Shown: in pieces, positions 36,466 to 44,905 of the stretch
Layout of the letters: each line of letters opens with the position of its first letter
How positions within the stretch are numbered: the first letter of the stretch is position 1
Translations under genes and position numbers: made by a program
From: an uncultured Flavobacteriales bacterium
GTDB lineage: Bacteria; Bacteroidota; Bacteroidia; Flavobacteriales; Crocinitomicaceae
DNA length: 64,000 nt
Reading direction: 5' to 3'
Assembly (NCBI GenBank): GCA_946480815.1
Contig: CAMLLB010000008.1
Span: forward strand, 52,237-116,236
Notes under the pieces: generated by a model
What the model saw: the letters and a program-made list of their open reading frames with translations, nothing else
Databases searched by the model: none
Told to the model about the DNA's origin: nothing

Positions 36466-37391
36466 TGAAAAAGACACTCCTCTGCATGCTTGTTTTGATG
36501 ACTTTTTGTTCTTACGGACAACAAGTGAGCCACATGTCGCAATGGATTCATCATCAATACGCTATTAATCCGGCATATACCGGAATTAAAACCTGTCTGG
36601 AAGCACAAACTACGTTCAGAGGTCAATGGATCAAAGTAGATGGGGCTCCTTATACGGGTTGGGTAAGTGTACACGCTCCCTTACAGGCGAAAAGACGAAA
36701 ATTCCTGAGCGGAAGACACGGTTTGGGTGGAATGGTTTACCTGGACAATATCGGACCATTCCAGGATATCCGCGTACAGTTATCTTATGCCGGACATTTC
36801 AACTTTTCATTGACCAATCGCCTGTCATTAGGTCTGGCGGTCGGTGCAAGACAGCTTTCTTTCGACCTGAACGAAGCAAAACCTTTAACTCCTGATCCGA
36901 CAATTAACGGAAGCGCTTCTCAAATCCTTCCGACCGCTACTTTCGGAGCATGGTGGAACGGGAAAAATTATTTTGCAGGATTTACCTTGTACGAGCTGAT
37001 TCCCCAAAAGTGGAATGTCATCGGCACAAATGCAGGATCACAAATGCATTGGATGGTGACCGGTGGGTATAAATTCTATATCAATCCCAAAGTCGACCTT
37101 TTTCCGGGGATGTATGTGGCTTATACCAAAAACACACCAATGGAATTGCAAATCCATGCATTGGTCGAATTTCAGCGAAAGTTCAATCTTGGTTTAGGGC
37201 TGAGGAATACTGATGCATTAATAGCCATGGTTGGTTTCCGCTTCAAAGAAAAATGGAAACTGGGTTATTCCTATGACTTCATCCTTTCCAAAATGCGACC
37301 GAACACGTTTCATTCGCATGAAATCACCCTTTCTTTTTCTCCATGTAAACAACGTGTAGAAAGTACTTCCGGTTGTGCCGATTTTGATTAA
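36465..37391 (+). CDS. PorP/SprF family T9SS outer-membrane protein
   Basis: 308 residues with a signal peptide (MKKTLLCMLVLMTFCSYGQ). QVSHMSQWIHHQYAINPAYTGI and FRGQWIKVDGAPYTGWVSVHAPL are hallmark PorP/SprF motifs; beta-barrel strands follow. These proteins help deliver the adjacent type-B cargo to the surface. It is co-transcribed with the CHU_C gene; the one-base overlap points to coupling. Confidence 0.93.
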   Translation: MKKTLLCMLVLMTFCSYGQQVSHMSQWIHHQYAINPAYTGIKTCLEAQTTFRGQWIKVDGAPYTGWVSVHAPLQAKRRKFLSGRHGLGGMVYLDNIGPFQDIRVQLSYAGHFNFSLTNRLSLGLAVGARQLSFDLNEAKPLTPDPTINGSASQILPTATFGAWWNGKNYFAGFTLYELIPQKWNVIGTNAGSQMHWMVTGGYKFYINPKVDLFPGMYVAYTKNTPMELQIHALVEFQRKFNLGLGLRNTDALIAMVGFRFKEKWKLGYSYDFILSKMRPNTFHSHEITLSFSPCKQRVESTSGCADFD

Positions 37392-37488
37392 GCTGCCGGG
37401 CTATTCCCATTTCACTGTTTATAAGTATCTTTTTCCCTTCTCTTTCCCGGCTGATTTCTTTCGAAATTTGAGCATAAAGTATTTTTGA

Positions 37489-38454
37489 ATGAAAAGACAA
37501 CTTTCTATCATCGCACTAACTTGTGTATTGGCTGCCTGCGTACCGGCAAAAAAGTACAATGAATTACTCGAAAGAGAAAAAGTTTGCAGTGAAGAGCTGA
37601 ATAAATACAAAGCTTCAAGCATTGAAAACGAGGGAAGGGTAAAAGATTTACAGGTCATGGCAGATCAATTCCGCAAAGACATTATTTCTTTGAAGAAGGA
37701 TACACTTGAATTGGGTTCAAACCTGCGTTTCCTGCAATCACAATACGATCTGATGGTTGCTCAAAATGAAGCATATGAGCAGAAACTGGACCAAATGCGT
37801 ATGAAAGGAGCCAAAGAATCGGCAAATTACCAGGCAGATATCGATGCTAAAAACCAGGAACTTCAACGCAAGGAAGATGCTTTAAAATCCTTGGAGAGTG
37901 AATTGATTGCCAAAGAAAAACTTCTCATCGAACGCGAAGAACGTGTAACCGAACTGGAAGAAATGATCAAGCGCAAAGACGATGCGATGAAACAGTTAAA
38001 AACGCGCGTTTCCAATGCATTGAAAGGCTTTGAGAATAAAGGTCTGACTGTTATTGAGAAGAATGGAAAAATTTACGTTTCCCTGGAAGCCAAATTACTG
38101 TTTGCATCAGGAAGCACTACGGTAGAGCCTGATGGAAAGAAAGCATTGGTTGACCTGGCAAAAGTGTTGGAGAATGAAAAGGATTTGGAAATCATCGTAG
38201 AAGGACATACAGATACCGACAAATTAGCAAGTGCCGCGCACCCGAAAAACAACTGGGAATTGAGCGTACTTCGTTCAACAGCGGTAGTAGAAATTATGAT
38301 CGGGAACAGTAAAATGAACCCGATGCAGTTGATGGCAGCCGGAAGAGGTGAATACCATCCTGTTGACCAAAAAGACAAAGCGAAGAACAGACGTATTGAA
38401 GTCATTATCTCTCCAAACTTGAATGAACTGTATCAAATTTTGGATGGAAAATAA
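37489..38454 (+). CDS. OmpA-family lipoprotein with coiled coil
   Basis: 321 residues. Lipobox LAAC (acyl-Cys17) is followed by a long coiled coil (about 25-180, rich in Glu/Lys/Leu). The C-terminal OmpA domain (about 190-320) has LLFASGSTTVEPDGKKAL, IIVEGHTDTDKL and NRRIEVIISPN, the peptidoglycan-binding signature. It would tether the outer membrane to the wall. ATG 37489 gives a typical lipoprotein start. A hairpin terminator follows. Confidence 0.92.
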   Translation: MKRQLSIIALTCVLAACVPAKKYNELLEREKVCSEELNKYKASSIENEGRVKDLQVMADQFRKDIISLKKDTLELGSNLRFLQSQYDLMVAQNEAYEQKLDQMRMKGAKESANYQADIDAKNQELQRKEDALKSLESELIAKEKLLIEREERVTELEEMIKRKDDAMKQLKTRVSNALKGFENKGLTVIEKNGKIYVSLEAKLLFASGSTTVEPDGKKALVDLAKVLENEKDLEIIVEGHTDTDKLASAAHPKNNWELSVLRSTAVVEIMIGNSKMNPMQLMAAGRGEYHPVDQKDKAKNRRIEVIISPNLNELYQILDGK

Positions 38455-38474
38455 CCCATCTGTTAACATTTAAT

Positions 38475-38504
38475 AAAGGTGCTCCGAACGAGCGCCTTTT
38501 TTTA
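38475..38504 (+). terminator. Hairpin terminator after OmpA lipoprotein
   Basis: AAAGGTGCTC (38475-38484) pairs with GAGCGCCTTT (38490-38499) apart from one T-G wobble, with loop CGAAC and a T-run. It lies 20 bases after the stop at 38454. Confidence 0.88.
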
Positions 38505-38544
38505 TGGATATTTCGTAAATTCAATATACAAATTCGTACGAGTT

Positions 38545-38904
38545 ATGGAACAAACATTGGTCATAGGAGCAACAACGAAAGAAGATCGTTACGCAAACAG
38601 GGCGATCAAAGCATTAAGAAGTCACAAATACCCGGTAGTTGCTTTCGGGCAGAAAGCCGGAAAAGTAGGAGATGTGGAAATTGAAACGGAATGGAATCCA
38701 AATTGGGATATTGAAACGGTCACTTTATACCTGGGACCACAAAACCAGGAAGGATACATCGATAAGATCATCGCCTTAAAACCTAAACGGGTTATTTTCA
38801 ATCCGGGAACTGAAAACCCCGGATTCATTGAAAAACTGAGGGCTGAAAAAATCTATCCTGAAATCGGATGTACCCTGGTGATGTTATCAATAGGAACTTA
38901 TTAA
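38545..38904 (+). CDS. CoA-binding domain protein (YccU-like)
   Basis: 119 residues. It has a small Rossmann fold with TLVIGATTKEDRYANRAIKAL, VVAFGQKAG, VTLYLGPQNQEGYIDKI and PGTENPGF, as in the short CoA-binding proteins. The enzyme partner is unknown. ATG 38545 is the only sensible start; codons upstream form a frame of no family resemblance. It is a single-gene unit with a terminator that overlaps its last base. Confidence 0.85.
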   Translation: MEQTLVIGATTKEDRYANRAIKALRSHKYPVVAFGQKAGKVGDVEIETEWNPNWDIETVTLYLGPQNQEGYIDKIIALKPKRVIFNPGTENPGFIEKLRAEKIYPEIGCTLVMLSIGTY

Positions 38905-38945
38905 AATAAAAAATCTTGCTCCATCTAAAGCAAGATTTTTTATTT
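38904..38945. terminator. Two-way terminator between CoA-binding and Fic genes
   Basis: AAATAAAAAATCTTGCT (38904-38920) is an exact inverse of 38929-38945 with an 8-base loop. A and T tracts on both sides serve both converging genes. Confidence 0.9.
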
Positions 38946-38948
38946 GTA

Positions 38949-40019
38949 TTAACCACAAAGTGCAATGTGCTCTTTCAATGCATGAATGACCGTTTCAGTA
39001 ATTAGCCTGTAAAATGCATTTTTATTGTCTTCCGGAGCTGTTTCCAATGCATTGTAATAACGAAGCCTGTTTTCCAACTCTCCTTTAATATTTGCAATAG
39101 GGTAACCGTGCTGCATCAAGATAAGATTCATAATTAACCTGCAAGTCCTTCCGTTACCATCAATGAATGGGTGGATCCGAACAATGCGCTCATGCATTTC
39201 AGCTGCAAGAATAACAGGGTGAAGTACCGTTTTGTTTTCCTTGTAATATACAAACACTTCTTCCATAAGCGGATTAAGCAGATATGGTTCCGGAGGCAAA
39301 TGAGTACTTCCTGAGATACGAACACCAATTGCGCGGTAAACACCAGCGTTCTCACGATCTATTCCTTTTAGGATTAAATAGTGGATTTCTTTCAAAACAC
39401 GTTCCGAAAAAACAGTTTTATTCTGAACGATTTCTCCCAGGTAGCTAATCGCTTCTGTGTGATTGATCGCTTCCAAATGCTCTCTGACAGATTTTCCGCC
39501 TACTGTAATTCCATCATTAACGACCAGGTATGTTTCCTGCAAAGTCAATGTATTTCCTTCAATTCGATTGCTTTCGTAGGTATAATTCAAATTGAAATAT
39601 TCCTCCATTTTTTGAAGCTGAAATTGATTCAAAGGGCGTTTAGATTCCCATAGCTTTAATAAATCAGAACACTCCTTTAACAACTCACCTAATTCAGAAG
39701 AAATAGTTTTTTCATGCTTTGTCTTGATCTTACGGTTGTATTGAATTCGTTTCTCGGCAACTTGCATTGCCTTTTCAAACAAACGGCTATCATTATCAAA
39801 TAAAGCATAGATCCGTTCACCTATCCAGGTTGCCTTGATATCATCTGAATTCAGATCCAAATGGGAAATTAACAATTGAAGGTGTTTTTCTGAAGGTTGT
39901 CTTTCGCCCTTTTCATATTTGTTCAATAAAGCCACATCTATCCCCGAAAGGCCTGATAACTCTTTCAAAGTATACTTGAACCGCATGCGCGCTTCCTTAA
40001 AAGTTGATCCTAAACTCAT
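38949..40019 (-). CDS. XRE helix-turn-helix / Fic domain protein
   Basis: 356 residues. Residues 1-60 form an XRE-type DNA-binding domain (FKEARMRFKYTLKELSGLSGIDVALLNKYEKGERQPS). A helical linker follows, then a Fic domain with the catalytic motif HPFIDGNGRTCR near residue 287 and, before it, SNRIEGN as the class-II auto-inhibitory motif. It should transfer AMP or another nucleoside phosphate to a target protein; the XRE part may let it regulate itself. No separate antitoxin gene lies beside it. Operator-like repeats lie upstream at 40021-40052. Confidence 0.93.
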   Translation of the reverse strand: MSLGSTFKEARMRFKYTLKELSGLSGIDVALLNKYEKGERQPSEKHLQLLISHLDLNSDDIKATWIGERIYALFDNDSRLFEKAMQVAEKRIQYNRKIKTKHEKTISSELGELLKECSDLLKLWESKRPLNQFQLQKMEEYFNLNYTYESNRIEGNTLTLQETYLVVNDGITVGGKSVREHLEAINHTEAISYLGEIVQNKTVFSERVLKEIHYLILKGIDRENAGVYRAIGVRISGSTHLPPEPYLLNPLMEEVFVYYKENKTVLHPVILAAEMHERIVRIHPFIDGNGRTCRLIMNLILMQHGYPIANIKGELENRLRYYNALETAPEDNKNAFYRLITETVIHALKEHIALCG

Positions 40020-40020
40020 A

Positions 40021-40052
40021 TTGACAAAGTTGTTTTAGACAAATCTAGTCAA
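40021..40052. promoter_or_regulatory. Possible operator of the XRE-Fic gene
   Basis: Directly upstream of the XRE-Fic start is a 32-base stretch bounded by TTGAC and GTCAA. It holds TAGACAAATCTA (40036-40047), a perfect inverted repeat around CAAA, and two GACAAA units 15 bases apart (40023, 40038). Position and symmetry suit an XRE binding site; not proven. Confidence 0.35.
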
Positions 40053-40061
40053 TTTTTTCGG

Positions 40062-40095
40062 GTAAAAAAATCCCTGAAACATTTCAGGGAACTTT
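40062..40095 (-). terminator. Hairpin terminator after queA
   Basis: TCCCTGAA (40071-40078) pairs with TTCAGGGA (40083-40090), with an A-run on the plus strand giving a T-run on the minus transcript. It follows the queA stop within a few bases. Confidence 0.85.
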
Positions 40096-40096
40096 T

Positions 40097-41155
40097 TTAC
40101 AATATTAACATCGCATCTCCGTACGAATAAAACTTATATTTTTCTTTAATTGCTTCGTGATATGCTTCCATCATTAAATCATGACCACAGAAAGCCGAGA
40201 TCATCATTAATAAAGTAGAAAGCGGGGTGTGGAAATTCGTAACCAAACTATCCGCAATGCTGAATTCGTATGGAGGGAAAATAAATTTATTGGTCCAGCC
40301 ATCAAATGCTTTCAACATGTTATCTGTAGAAACAGAAGTTTCAACCGCACGCATAGAGGTTGTTCCGATCGCGCAAACGCGTTTTTTATTTCTTTTCGCC
40401 TCGTTTACAATGTTTGCAGCTTTTTCAGTGATGATTACCTGCTCAGAATCCATTTTATGTTTTGTGAGATCTTCTACTTCCACAGAGCGGAAAGTTCCTA
40501 ATCCAACATGCAATGTAACCTCGGCAAAATTCACGCCCTTCAGCTCCAAACGCTTCAACAACTCGCGGGAGAAGTGCAATCCTGCAGTTGGCGCCGCAAC
40601 AGCCCCCTCTTCTTTCGCATAAATTGTCTGGTATCTTTCCTCATCTGCTTCTTCTACATCGCGTTTGATGTATTTCGGAAGCGGAGTTTCTCCCAATTCT
40701 GTAATTTTCGCTTTGAACTCTTCGTAAGGACCATCGAATAAGAAACGTAATGTTCTTCCTCTTGAAGTTGTATTGTCAATTACCTCTGCAACCAAAGAAT
40801 CATCGTCACCGAAGTACAATTTATTTCCAATTCTGATCTTACGAGCCGGATCAACCAATACATCCCATAATAAGCTTTCGCGGTTTAATTCTCTCAACAA
40901 GAATACCTCGATCTTCGCACCCGTCTTCTCCTTATTTCCGTACATACGTGCAGGAAATACACGTGTATTGTTCATGATCATCACATCACCTTCTCCGAAG
41001 TAATTGATTATATCCTTAAACAAACGGTGCTCAATTTTTCCGGTATCACGGTGGATTACCATCAATCGTGCTTCATCACGGTTTTCACTTGGGTATTCAG
41101 CAATCAGTTCGTCCGGAAGGTCAAAACTGAATTCAGAAAGCTTCATTTTATTCAT
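40097..41155 (-). CDS. queA: S-adenosylmethionine:tRNA ribosyltransferase-isomerase
   Basis: 352 residues, normal for the family. Characteristic stretches are [75 protein letters not shown] and [14 protein letters not shown]. It transfers the ribosyl part of SAM to preQ1-tRNA, making epoxyqueuosine. It lies 61 bases downstream of truB; read-through from the ftsX operon is plausible. queD-type gene of this pathway is at 50764. Confidence 0.96.
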   Translation of the reverse strand: MNKMKLSEFSFDLPDELIAEYPSENRDEARLMVIHRDTGKIEHRLFKDIINYFGEGDVMIMNNTRVFPARMYGNKEKTGAKIEVFLLRELNRESLLWDVLVDPARKIRIGNKLYFGDDDSLVAEVIDNTTSRGRTLRFLFDGPYEEFKAKITELGETPLPKYIKRDVEEADEERYQTIYAKEEGAVAAPTAGLHFSRELLKRLELKGVNFAEVTLHVGLGTFRSVEVEDLTKHKMDSEQVIITEKAANIVNEAKRNKKRVCAIGTTSMRAVETSVSTDNMLKAFDGWTNKFIFPPYEFSIADSLVTNFHTPLSTLLMMISAFCGHDLMMEAYHEAIKEKYKFYSYGDAMLIL

Positions 41156-41216
41156 ACAAGACTGTATTTTTAACGCTTAAAATCAAAGAGCGCAAAAGTA
41201 TAAAAAATCGGGCTAT

Positions 41217-41912
41217 TTACAAAGGTTGTTCTTCAATGAATGCGATCCATTCTTCAACACTCTTGGAATCTTTAATATCATAAGCCCCGGATTTGGTTCT
41301 GTGAAGTGCTATAAGTGTCGCCCCACACCCCAGCTTTTGTCCGAAATCATGAGCAATTGAACGAATATAAGTTCCTTTTGAGCAGGAAATCTCAAAATCA
41401 ACTTCCGGAAAACGGGATGTGTCAATCCTGAAATCCATAATTTCGATCGTATTGGCTTTCAATTCCTTTTCAATCCCGGCACGGGCATAATCGTAGGCAC
41501 GTTTCCCGTTAATTTGCTTTGCAGAAAATAAGGGCGGAACTTGTTGCTGCTCCCCCAGGAAACTTAAACGCACTTCTTCCAATTCTTCTGCAGTTATTCC
41601 CGATGTTTCCTTATCAGAATTGTATTCCGTTTCCAGGTCGTAAGAAGGAGTCGTCTTTCCCAAAAGAAAAGTTCCGGTATATGTTTTGGCGTCTGCAGTA
41701 AGACCTTCGATCAGTTTGGTGTGCTTCCCAATGCAGATAACCAATAAACCGGTTGCCAGGGGATCCAGGGTTCCGGCATGTCCCACTTTAAGCTTCTTGA
41801 CACCTAATCTCTTGCGCAGATGCCAGCGCAGCTTGTTTACGGCATCAAATGAAGTCCATCTGAAAGGCTTATCCACCAAAATAGTGCTCCCATGTGCAAA
41901 TTCTGTAATCAT
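41217..41912 (-). CDS. truB: tRNA pseudouridine-55 synthase
   Basis: 231 residues. The catalytic Asp is in KVGHAGTLDPLATGLLVICIGKHTKL; LFLLGKTTPSYD-like GTFLLGKTTPSYDLE follows. C-terminal KGTYIRSIAHDFGQKLGCGATL is also typical. ATG 41912 was chosen: it starts one base after the uppP stop and matches family length; the frame from 41951 runs into uppP. Modifies U55 in tRNA T-arms. Confidence 0.95.
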   Translation of the reverse strand: MITEFAHGSTILVDKPFRWTSFDAVNKLRWHLRKRLGVKKLKVGHAGTLDPLATGLLVICIGKHTKLIEGLTADAKTYTGTFLLGKTTPSYDLETEYNSDKETSGITAEELEEVRLSFLGEQQQVPPLFSAKQINGKRAYDYARAGIEKELKANTIEIMDFRIDTSRFPEVDFEISCSKGTYIRSIAHDFGQKLGCGATLIALHRTKSGAYDIKDSKSVEEWIAFIEEQPL

Positions 41913-41913
41913 A

Positions 41914-42726
41914 TTACAATAAGAAATAAAGCAATAATAAGCTTCCCGCAACTATCCGGTACCAACCCCAAACCTTAAAGCCATACTTATTCAGAATCCC
42001 GATAAAGAACTTGATCGCTAAGACTGCTACTATAAAAGCTACCACGTTCCCAATCAGGAAAAACATCAGCGATTGATTGGATGCAAAGATCATTTCATAT
42101 CCTTTTTGTTCAATCGTCGGGCTCACGGTCCATTTCTTTAAGAAAACGGAATAACATGTAACAGCCAGCATCGTTGGTACTGCAAGAAAGAAACTGAATT
42201 CAGCAGCAACCTTTCTTGATAACCCCTGTTGCATACCTCCGATAATTGATGCTGCAGAACGACTTGTACCAGGCATCATAGCCAGGCATTGCCAAAAGCC
42301 AATGATAATTGCCTTACGAAATGAAATATTTTCTTCTTTCACAATACGCGGTGTTCCGAAAAACCGGTCAATAAACACCAATATAATTCCACCAACAATT
42401 AGTGTAATAGCAATCGGAACAGGCTTTTCCAGGACGCTTTCAATCAGATCATCAAAGAACAATCCCAATACCAATGCGGGGATCACAGCAAAGCCAAGTT
42501 TTAAGTAAAATTGAAAGGATGTTTCTTTAAAGAATTTTTTCCAGTAAAGAAAAACAACCGCCAGGATTGCTCCAAACTGAATCGACACCTGGAACATTTT
42601 AATAAATGCACTATCCTGGATTTCGGCAATGGAACTTGCAAAAATCATATGCCCGGTTGATGAAACAGGCAAAAACTCAGTTAGGCCCTCGATGAGGGCC
42701 AATATCATTGCTTCAAACCAATTCAT
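41914..42726 (-). CDS. uppP: Undecaprenyl-diphosphatase (BacA type)
   Basis: 270 residues and about eight membrane helices. EGLTEFLPVSSTGHM and PGTSRSAASIIGGMQQGLSRKVAAEFSFFLAVPTM are the two diagnostic motifs. It releases phosphate from undecaprenyl diphosphate so the lipid carrier can be reused in peptidoglycan synthesis. It lies between DUF3098 (3 bases) and truB (1 base) in one operon. Confidence 0.97.
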   Translation of the reverse strand: MNWFEAMILALIEGLTEFLPVSSTGHMIFASSIAEIQDSAFIKMFQVSIQFGAILAVVFLYWKKFFKETSFQFYLKLGFAVIPALVLGLFFDDLIESVLEKPVPIAITLIVGGIILVFIDRFFGTPRIVKEENISFRKAIIIGFWQCLAMMPGTSRSAASIIGGMQQGLSRKVAAEFSFFLAVPTMLAVTCYSVFLKKWTVSPTIEQKGYEMIFASNQSLMFFLIGNVVAFIVAVLAIKFFIGILNKYGFKVWGWYRIVAGSLLLLYFLL

Positions 42727-42729
42727 GGA

Positions 42730-42978
42730 TTATTCAGGGGAATTAGAGTCTTTCGCTTTCTTCATGATGCCGTAGATCATTACGACAAAACCTGCTACAA
42801 TTAAAATCGGAGCAACTGTAATCCGAACGGAAGAGAACAGCTCCTTTTCATGAAATTCAGCAGGGGTATCAGAACCACCGCCAATCATCAGGAGGTAGCC
42901 AATAATATTGATTGCCAAACCAATGAAAATGATTCGCAGGTTTTCTTTTTTAATCGGAAAGTCGAATTTATTGTTCAT
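42730..42978 (-). CDS. DUF3098 membrane protein
   Basis: 82 residues with two membrane helices (about 12-35 and 48-72) in a pattern FPIKKENLRIIFIGLAINIIGYLLM plus TVAPILIVAGFVVMIYGIM, typical of DUF3098. Function is unknown; its fixed position between ftsX and uppP in Bacteroidota (recalled) hints at a cell-envelope or division role. Confidence 0.85.
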   Translation of the reverse strand: MNNKFDFPIKKENLRIIFIGLAINIIGYLLMIGGGSDTPAEFHEKELFSSVRITVAPILIVAGFVVMIYGIMKKAKDSNSPE

Positions 42979-43002
42979 GATATAAATGAATGTGTCGCTA
43001 AA

Positions 43003-43893
43003 TTAATATAAATCATCCAATTTCGCACGCAAATATTTGTTTAGCGCAAACCAAGTCGAAACAATAGTCAAAAGACAACCGATAATCAACAGCGAAGCAA
43101 AAAGCAGTAACACGTCCATGAGTTTCATATCAATTTCAATGATATCAAGCACGTTATTCAATGCGAAAAACACCGTCATCAAAAAGGCCATTCCGATAAC
43201 ACCGGAAACGATTCCCTGGTAAATGGCCTGTTTCAAAAACGGCCTTCTGATAAATCCGCTGGTTGCACCCACCAATTGCATCGTTTTAATCGTAAAACGC
43301 TTGGAATAAAGTGCCAAACGGATCGTATTATTGATCATTGCAACAGCAATAACGATCAATAAAGAAGCAACCACCAAAATAAGGAAAGCGAATTGCTTGA
43401 ATCCCAGGTTCACTTCTTCCAAAGCTGCTTTGTCGTAATTTACTTCCGCAAGCATATCACCGAATTTATCATTCAGCCTGGTTTCGATTTCTTTCATTCC
43501 TTTTTTGGTAACAAACGAACTTACAGGCCTGAAATTAATCGTTGGAGGAAGTGGATTTTCACCTTCAAAAATAGCAAGGATCTCAGTCGAGTTTTGATCT
43601 GCACCCTTAAATTCATCAATCGCACGTTCCGGTGAAACGAAGACTACTTCTTTGAAACAATCCCACGATTTCAATTCTTGTGCCACCTGTTTGATATCAG
43701 CAGCGTTGTATTCTGATTTAAAGAACAAGTCACCGTGTAAATTTTCCCTGGCTTGTTTTTGCAGTGAATCCAAACCGATCACACCGGCCAAAACCAAACC
43801 GATCATAAACAAGACCAACGAAATTCCAATGACGGTTGAAATGTAACTGGTTCGCAGCCCCTTCTTTCCTGTTTTTTCGATTCCTTTACTCAT
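43003..43893 (-). CDS. ftsX: Cell-division permease FtsX
   Basis: 296 residues. A cytoplasmic N-terminus is followed by a membrane helix (STVIGISLVLFMIGLVLAGVIGL), a periplasmic domain of about 130 residues, and three further helices. LQLVGATSGFIRRPFLKQAIYQGIVSG-like residues (TMQLVGATSGFIRRPFLKQA) are the FtsX/ABC permease signature. With FtsE (not in the window) it controls wall hydrolases at division. ATG 43893 was chosen over a GTG at 43920. It is the first gene of the ftsX-DUF3098-uppP-truB operon. Confidence 0.93.
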   Translation of the reverse strand: MSKGIEKTGKKGLRTSYISTVIGISLVLFMIGLVLAGVIGLDSLQKQARENLHGDLFFKSEYNAADIKQVAQELKSWDCFKEVVFVSPERAIDEFKGADQNSTEILAIFEGENPLPPTINFRPVSSFVTKKGMKEIETRLNDKFGDMLAEVNYDKAALEEVNLGFKQFAFLILVVASLLIVIAVAMINNTIRLALYSKRFTIKTMQLVGATSGFIRRPFLKQAIYQGIVSGVIGMAFLMTVFFALNNVLDIIEIDMKLMDVLLLFASLLIIGCLLTIVSTWFALNKYLRAKLDDLY

Positions 43894-44044
43894 CTCTACG
43901 AAATTACACTTTTTAGACACATCCTCTTTTGACTAATTTGAGAAGCTATTAACGAAGAAATGAACAAATTTTCTGCTTTCTGAAATTTTGCTGTTATCCT
44001 AAATAAAAAACACCTAATTTGCTGCAACTTTAATACACATCACG

Positions 44045-44653
44045 ATGAAGAAAACATTTTTTTATGCGGCTTCGTTAGCCTTGATCGCTTTTGGTATGAC
44101 TGCTTGCGGAACTTCAACTGAAGAAACAGCAGAAGAAGCAACAATTTATGAGTTGGATGCAAAAGCAACAACCTTAAAATGGAAGGGCACTTATGCAGGT
44201 GACGGGCATACACACAACGGGACCGTGCAAATATCTAAAGGAACTATCAATTATAAGGGTGACACCTTCGATTCCGGAAGTTTTACGGTTGATATGAAAA
44301 CTATTGAAAATGAATTGACACCTGAGATGGGAGAAGCTGATCTGAATGAATCCATTTCAGGAGAAGGTTTGTTCAACACGGCTAAATTCCCGAACGTAGA
44401 AGTGGTGGTAAACAATATTTCCGATAAAGAAATAGATGCTACACTAAAAGTGGCAGGGAAAGAAGTTCCGGCTAAAATGCCCGTGACCGTTAAGAAAACG
44501 GATAAAGAACTGACTGCAAAAGGCAAGTTTACGGTCGATTTTTCCGCAATGGATGCAGAAGGATTCAAACCTGGTACAGAAAAAGGAAAAGAAATGCAAT
44601 ACATCAAGCCGGGAGTTGATTTCGAATTGAACCTGGTTATGAAAGCTAAGTAA
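44045..44653 (+). CDS. YceI family lipoprotein
   Basis: 202 residues with lipobox MTACG (acyl-Cys22 or near). The YceI barrel pattern is present: TTLKWKGTYAGDGHTHNGTVQI, GSFTVDMKTIEN, LFNTAKFPNVEVVVN and VDFSAMDAEGFKPG. Members bind isoprenoid lipids such as ubiquinone precursors or polyisoprene; the ligand is unknown here. A terminator follows. Confidence 0.9.
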   Translation: MKKTFFYAASLALIAFGMTACGTSTEETAEEATIYELDAKATTLKWKGTYAGDGHTHNGTVQISKGTINYKGDTFDSGSFTVDMKTIENELTPEMGEADLNESISGEGLFNTAKFPNVEVVVNNISDKEIDATLKVAGKEVPAKMPVTVKKTDKELTAKGKFTVDFSAMDAEGFKPGTEKGKEMQYIKPGVDFELNLVMKAK

Positions 44654-44740
44654 GAGAAAATCACTGATTTCGATTAAAGACAAACGTTAGTGCAGTCATG
44701 AGCACCAGCGATTGCTAATCATTAGCATAAACATGAATGC

Positions 44741-44775
44741 AAAGGCTTCCTTCTTTTGACGGAGGCCTTTTTTTA
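44741..44775 (+). terminator. Hairpin terminator after yceI gene
   Basis: AAAGGCTTCC (44741-44750) pairs with GGAGGCCTTT (44761-44770) with one wobble, with a 10-base loop and a T-run. Confidence 0.88.
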
Positions 44776-44879
44776 TTTCACCCCAAGTAAAATAGAAGCC
44801 ATATTTTATCACACATGGTTTTATATTTAAAATTTTGTGAAAATTTATTTTTACTGAGTCTTCGGATTTGTTTTTGGAT

Positions 44880-44887
44880 TATTTTTG
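44880..44887 (+). promoter_or_regulatory. Possible -7 box for aspartate kinase
   Basis: TATTTTTG fits TAnnTTTG and lies 18 bases before the ATG at 44906. No -33 TTG is found at normal spacing. Confidence 0.4.
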
Positions 44888-44905
44888 CCGAAAATTAATT
44901 TTCAG

